Assembly (NCBI GenBank): GCA_037130755.1
Contig: JBAXSI010000057.1
Coordinates: 1 to 16,220 of the forward strand
Length of the DNA: 16,220 bases
Direction of reading: 5' to 3'
From: UBA10649 sp037130755
GTDB lineage: Bacteria > Actinomycetota > Actinomycetes > S36-B12
Shown here: positions 12,875 to 16,220 of the stretch, piece after piece
How positions within the stretch are numbered: position 1 is the stretch's first letter
How the letters are laid out: each line of letters opens with the position of its first letter
The notes under the pieces: model-generated
The model's input: only the letters and a program-made list of their open reading frames with translations
What the model was told of the DNA's origin: nothing
Databases searched by the model: none
Program-made: the position numbers and the translations under genes

Positions 12875-13500
12875 CGTGCGCGATCCAGCTCCAGCCGAAC
12901 CCGCTCGAGGATGTCAGCGGCGAGCTCCTCGGGTGAACGGGTCGCGTCCAGCACGAGATACCGCTCCGGCTCGTCGGCCGCGATCACGCGGAATGCGTCG
13001 CGAACCCGCTGGTGGTACGCAAGCGGCTCTGCCTCCAGCCGGTCGGGGTCGGACACCCGCGAGAGTCCCACCTCGGGATCGATGTCGAGCAGGACCGTCA
13101 AGTTCGGCAGGAGCCCTCGGGTCGCCCACAGGCTCAGGTCGCGCACGTGCTGGGATCCCAGGTCGCGGCCGTGGCCCTGGTAGGCGACGGACGAGTCGAG
13201 GTATCGATCGCAGATGACGATGTCGCCGCGCTCGAGCGCCGGCCGGATGACACGCGCCACGTGCTCGCCGCGGGAAGCTGCGAAGAGCAGCGCCTCTGCA
13301 CGCGGGTCGAGCCCGGCGAACTCTGGACTGAGAACCACGTGCCGCATCGCCTCGCCGGCCGGCGTTCCACCCGGCTCGCGGGTACGAACGATGGTGAGGC
13401 CGAGACCACTGAGTGCATCGGCGAGCAGTCGCTCCTGCGTCGACTTGCCCGCACCCTCGCCTCCTTCGAACGCGATGAAGAAGCCGCGAGCGTCCGGCAT
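12871..13500 (-). CDS. tmk: Thymidylate kinase
   Basis: A 209-aa cytosolic kinase that phosphorylates dTMP to dTDP with ATP, a required step of dTTP synthesis. The P-loop is FEGGEGAGKST (11-21). The dTMP-binding part has REPGGTPAGE (41-50), and the DRY motif is CDRYLDSSVAYQG with Asp98, Arg99 and Tyr100. The LID is SDPDRLEAEPLAYHQRVR (150-167), with its arginine in the LID and none in the P-loop, as in the bacterial class. Length is typical. The ATG lies 2 bp past the topA stop (TGACCATG) with no clear Shine-Dalgarno, and the stop overlaps the holB start, so expression should be translationally coupled along the operon. Confidence 0.97.
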   Translation of the reverse strand: MPDARGFFIAFEGGEGAGKSTQERLLADALSGLGLTIVRTREPGGTPAGEAMRHVVLSPEFAGLDPRAEALLFAASRGEHVARVIRPALERGDIVICDRYLDSSVAYQGHGRDLGSQHVRDLSLWATRGLLPNLTVLLDIDPEVGLSRVSDPDRLEAEPLAYHQRVRDAFRVIAADEPERYLVLDATRSPEELAADILERVRLELDRAR

Positions 13501-13502
13501 GG

Positions 13503-16217
13503 TCAGCGCGATCCGGCCGCTGCGGTCTTCTTGGCCGCCGTCTTCTTCGCTGCGGTCTTCTTCGCTGCGGTCTTCTTGGCCGCCGTCTTCTTCGCCGCAC
13601 CGCGCTTGACGACACGACGGGTCGTCTTCTTCGGCGCCCCGCCCTCGAGCGACTCCTTCAGGCGACGCTCGGACAGCAGGTCACTGGCCCGCTCGACCGA
13701 GATGGTCGCCGGATCATCGGCCGTGCGCAGGGACGCGTTGGTCTCGCCGTCAGTGACGTACGGTCCGAATCGGCCGTCCTTGATGACCATGTGCTTGCCG
13801 GTGGTCGGGTCGTTGCCGAGCTCGCGCAGTGGCGGCTTGGCCTGACCCTGTCCGCGACGCTGCTTCGGCTGGGCGAAGATCGCCAGCGCCTCGTCGAGGG
13901 TCACCGTGAAGATCTGCTCCTCGCCGGTGAGCGAGCGCGAGTCCTTCTCCTTGGTGAGGTAGGGACCGTAGCGACCGTTCTGCGCCAGGATCTCGATGCC
14001 GTCGGCTGGGTCGGTGCCGACGACGCGCGGCAGGCTCAGCAGCCGCAGCGCCTCTTCGAGCGTGACGGTCGACGGCGTCATCGAGGCGAACAGTGACGCG
14101 GTACGAGGCTTCGCCGACTTCGGCGATCCCTCCGGCAGCACCTCGGTGACGTAAGGCCCGTAGCGACCGGACTTGGACAGCACCGTGAGGCCCGTGTCGG
14201 GATCAACGCCGAGCTCACGGTCACCCGAGGGCTCGCTCAGCAGCTTCTCGGCCATCTCGGCGGTGAGTTCATCGGGTGCGAGGTCGATCGGGATGTTGGC
14301 CCGCTCCTCGCCGCGCTCCACGTAGGCGCCGTAGCGACCGACGCGCAGGACGGCATCGGTGCCCGCGATCGGCGTGGTGGCGATGCCGCGGGCATCGATC
14401 GCGCCGAGGTCCTCGGTGAGCGGCTTCACCCCTGGGAAGTCACCGCTGACGCTTTGTCCGCCGCGCCAGAACGCCTCGAGCTGCGCGACCTTGTCGGCCT
14501 CGCCGATGGAGATGAGGTCGAGGACGTCCTCCATGTTCGCGGTGAATTGGTAGTCGATGAGCGCCGTGAAGTGCTCCTCCAGCAAACGCACGACCGAGAA
14601 CGCGGTGAAGGACGGCACGAGGGCGGAGCCCTTCTTCCACACGTAGCCGCGGTCGATGATCGTCGACATGATCGACGCGTACGTCGACGGGCGCCCGATG
14701 CCGAGCTCCTCGAGCTTGGCGACCAGCTTCGCCTCGGTGTAGCGCGGCGGCGGCGACGTGATGTGCCCGATCGGATCGAGCGACGTGGCGGTGACCGACT
14801 GCCCCTCGCGAAGGTCGGGCAGCTCGCGCTCGCGGTCGTCGTCAGCGTCGCCGTTGGTCGGCTCCTCGGCAATGTCCTTGAGCGCCGCCAGGAATCCGGG
14901 GAAGACGATGACGGTGCCGGACGCGGTGAACTCGGCATCCCGGCCGTTGGCGGCGAGCGCGCCGAGCTTGACGGTCGTGGTGGCAACGCGGGCGTTGGCC
15001 ATCTGCGAGGCGACAGTGCGCTTCCAGATGAGGTCGTACAACGCGAACTCGTCGGGATTCAGCTCGCGCGAGACCTCGCCCGGCGTGCGGAAGGAGTCAC
15101 CGGCGGGTCGGATCGCCTCGTGCGCCTCCTGGGCGTTCTTGACCTTGCTCGGGTAGACGCGGGGACGGTCGGCGACGTACTCCGGCCCGTACAGCTCGCG
15201 GGCCTGGGTGCGGGCCGCGTTCAAGGCCTGCTCGGACAGGTTCACCGAGTCGGTACGCATGTAGGTGATGTAGCCGTTCTCGTACAGCGACTGCGCGACC
15301 CGCATCGTGCGCTGGCTGCCCCACCGCAGGCGACTGGATGCCTCCTGCTGGAGCGTCGAGGTGATGAAGGGCGCCTTCGGCTGCCGCTGGCCGGGCTTCT
15401 GCACGACCGAGCGGACGGTGAACGAGGCACCAGCAAGCCCCGAGGCGAGCTCGCGGGCCGTCGACTCGTCGAGCAGGACGACAGTGTCCTTCTTCAGCGC
15501 ACCCTGCTGTGTGAAGTCGCCACCGCCGGCCACGCGGACACCATCGACGGACGACAGCTTCGCGTCGAAGCCGTCCGGGGTGAACGTGCCGACGAGGTCC
15601 CAGTAGCCAGCCGCGCGGAAGGCGATGCGCTCGCGCTCACGGTCGACGACGAGGCGGACCGCCACCGACTGCACGCGGCCTGCCGACTTCGCCTCGCGGC
15701 CGATCTTCTTCCACAGCACCTCGGACACCGGGTATCCGTAGAGGCGGTCGACGATGCGACGGGTCTCCTGCGCCTGGACGAGCTGCATGTCGAGATCGCG
15801 TGTGTTGGCCACTGCCTCGCGGATCGCCTCGGGGGTGATCTCGTTGAAGACCATGCGCTGAACGGGAACCTTCGGGCGCAGGACCTCCAAGAGGTGCCAG
15901 GCGATCGCCTCGCCCTCGCGGTCCTCGTCAGTGGCGAGCAGGAGCTCGTCCGCGTCCTTCAGCGCCCGCTTCAGGTCGGCGATCGTCTTCTTCTTCGACT
16001 CGTGCACCACGTAGTGCGCCTCGAAGTCGTGGTCGACGTCGACGGCGAGCTTCGCCCACGGCTTCTTGCGGTCGGCCTCAGGCAGTTCGGAGGCCTTGGA
16101 GGCAAGGTCGCGGACGTGACCGACCGAGGCCATGACCGTGTAGTCAGGGCCAAGGTAGCCAGCGATCTTCTTCGCCTTGGCGGGCGATTCGACGATCACC
16201 AGGGTCTTGTCTGCCAC
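13503..16217 (-). CDS. topA: DNA topoisomerase I (type IA)
   Basis: A 904-aa enzyme that relaxes negative supercoils by passing strands through a transient 5'-phosphotyrosine break. The N-terminal Toprim domain starts LVIVESPAKAKKI with Glu10 and carries TDEDREGE (Asp97, Asp99, Glu101) for magnesium. The active-site tyrosine is Tyr319 in GYITYMRTDSVN. The C-terminal part has four Topo_C repeats, each with a GRYGPYV-like core (GRYGAYV, GRYGPYV, GRYGPYL, GRFGPYV), instead of zinc fingers. The last 30 or so residues are basic, with five AAKKT repeats encoded by 15-bp DNA repeats; such tails raise processivity in other actinobacteria. GTG 16217 gives the usual start MADKTLVIVESPAKA; only 3 bp upstream are visible, so its promoter and any longer form are outside the window. 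Confidence 0.97.
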   Translation of the reverse strand: MADKTLVIVESPAKAKKIAGYLGPDYTVMASVGHVRDLASKASELPEADRKKPWAKLAVDVDHDFEAHYVVHESKKKTIADLKRALKDADELLLATDEDREGEAIAWHLLEVLRPKVPVQRMVFNEITPEAIREAVANTRDLDMQLVQAQETRRIVDRLYGYPVSEVLWKKIGREAKSAGRVQSVAVRLVVDRERERIAFRAAGYWDLVGTFTPDGFDAKLSSVDGVRVAGGGDFTQQGALKKDTVVLLDESTARELASGLAGASFTVRSVVQKPGQRQPKAPFITSTLQQEASSRLRWGSQRTMRVAQSLYENGYITYMRTDSVNLSEQALNAARTQARELYGPEYVADRPRVYPSKVKNAQEAHEAIRPAGDSFRTPGEVSRELNPDEFALYDLIWKRTVASQMANARVATTTVKLGALAANGRDAEFTASGTVIVFPGFLAALKDIAEEPTNGDADDDRERELPDLREGQSVTATSLDPIGHITSPPPRYTEAKLVAKLEELGIGRPSTYASIMSTIIDRGYVWKKGSALVPSFTAFSVVRLLEEHFTALIDYQFTANMEDVLDLISIGEADKVAQLEAFWRGGQSVSGDFPGVKPLTEDLGAIDARGIATTPIAGTDAVLRVGRYGAYVERGEERANIPIDLAPDELTAEMAEKLLSEPSGDRELGVDPDTGLTVLSKSGRYGPYVTEVLPEGSPKSAKPRTASLFASMTPSTVTLEEALRLLSLPRVVGTDPADGIEILAQNGRYGPYLTKEKDSRSLTGEEQIFTVTLDEALAIFAQPKQRRGQGQAKPPLRELGNDPTTGKHMVIKDGRFGPYVTDGETNASLRTADDPATISVERASDLLSERRLKESLEGGAPKKTTRRVVKRGAAKKTAAKKTAAKKTAAKKTAAKKTAAAGSR
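13519..13593. repeat. Five 15-bp repeats encoding the topA Lys/Ala tail
   Basis: Five in-frame 15-bp units (alternating gctgcggtcttctt and gccgccgtcttctt types plus one base) encode the repeated AAKKT of the TopA tail on the minus strand. The 15-bp period keeps the reading frame, so slippage would add or remove one pentapeptide at a time. Confidence 0.9.
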
Positions 16218-16220
16218 GTG

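Noticed and set aside
13012..13845. 277-codon plus-strand frame opposite tmk and topA
   Set aside because: Antisense to two well-defined enzymes; its apparent AVFFAAVF repeats are only the reverse reading of the topA AAKKT codons.

Overview
The window reads as chromosomal DNA of a high-GC Gram-positive actinobacterium. The signs are: GC-rich codon use with GTG starts; a DNA topoisomerase I that ends in repeated Topo_C modules and a Lys/Ala tail instead of zinc fingers; a topA-tmk-holB operon; a furA-katG pair; secreted lipoproteins with actinobacterial lipoboxes; and several promoters of the leaderless type (TANNNT about 6 nt before the start codon). I cannot place it more finely than phylum with confidence. 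No transposase, integrase, phage gene, CRISPR array or plasmid function is visible.

Layout. Positions 1-307 hold no gene: a terminator-like hairpin at the left edge, a cluster of ATGCACT-type repeats, and the hairpin that ends the tRNA. tRNA-Thr(CGT) lies on the minus strand at 308-379. An adenosine-deaminase-family gene follows on the plus strand (509-1540); its stop codon is interlocked with that of a DUF1345 membrane protein on the minus strand (1537-2166). Next on the minus strand are a 14-TM DHA2-type MFS exporter (2276-3790), whose promoter carries an IdeR/DtxR-like palindrome, and a lipoprotein alpha/beta hydrolase of the tripeptidyl-aminopeptidase type (3920-5503). The hydrolase and a plus-strand membrane-anchored protein, possibly PspM-like (5522-6367), diverge from start codons only 18 bp apart. 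A bidirectional terminator separates the latter from katG. furA-katG form a minus-strand operon (9091 down to 6427) driven by what looks like a leaderless furA promoter. A 405-bp structured intergenic region leads to a gene for a tiny secreted peptide (9497-9670). Between it and a large lipoprotein of unknown function (9828-11552) lie a 13-bp tandem repeat and a perfect 21-bp inverted repeat; a third copy of the repeat core lies past holB. The right end is the replication operon topA-tmk-holB, read right to left with a 2-bp gap and an ATGA overlap.

How the genes fit together. The right block is housekeeping: DNA supercoiling, dTMP phosphorylation and clamp loading. The central block is oxidative and metal stress: the metal-sensing repressor FurA with the catalase-peroxidase KatG, and further left an MFS exporter that may be iron-regulated. 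The rest are envelope or salvage functions. Most genes are ordinary for the phylum. The parts most worth a second look are the regulatory DNA (the iron-box-like palindrome, the 18-bp bidirectional start region and the leaderless promoters), the GADNxxGH-repeat secreted peptide, and the palindromic repeat family around the unknown lipoprotein.
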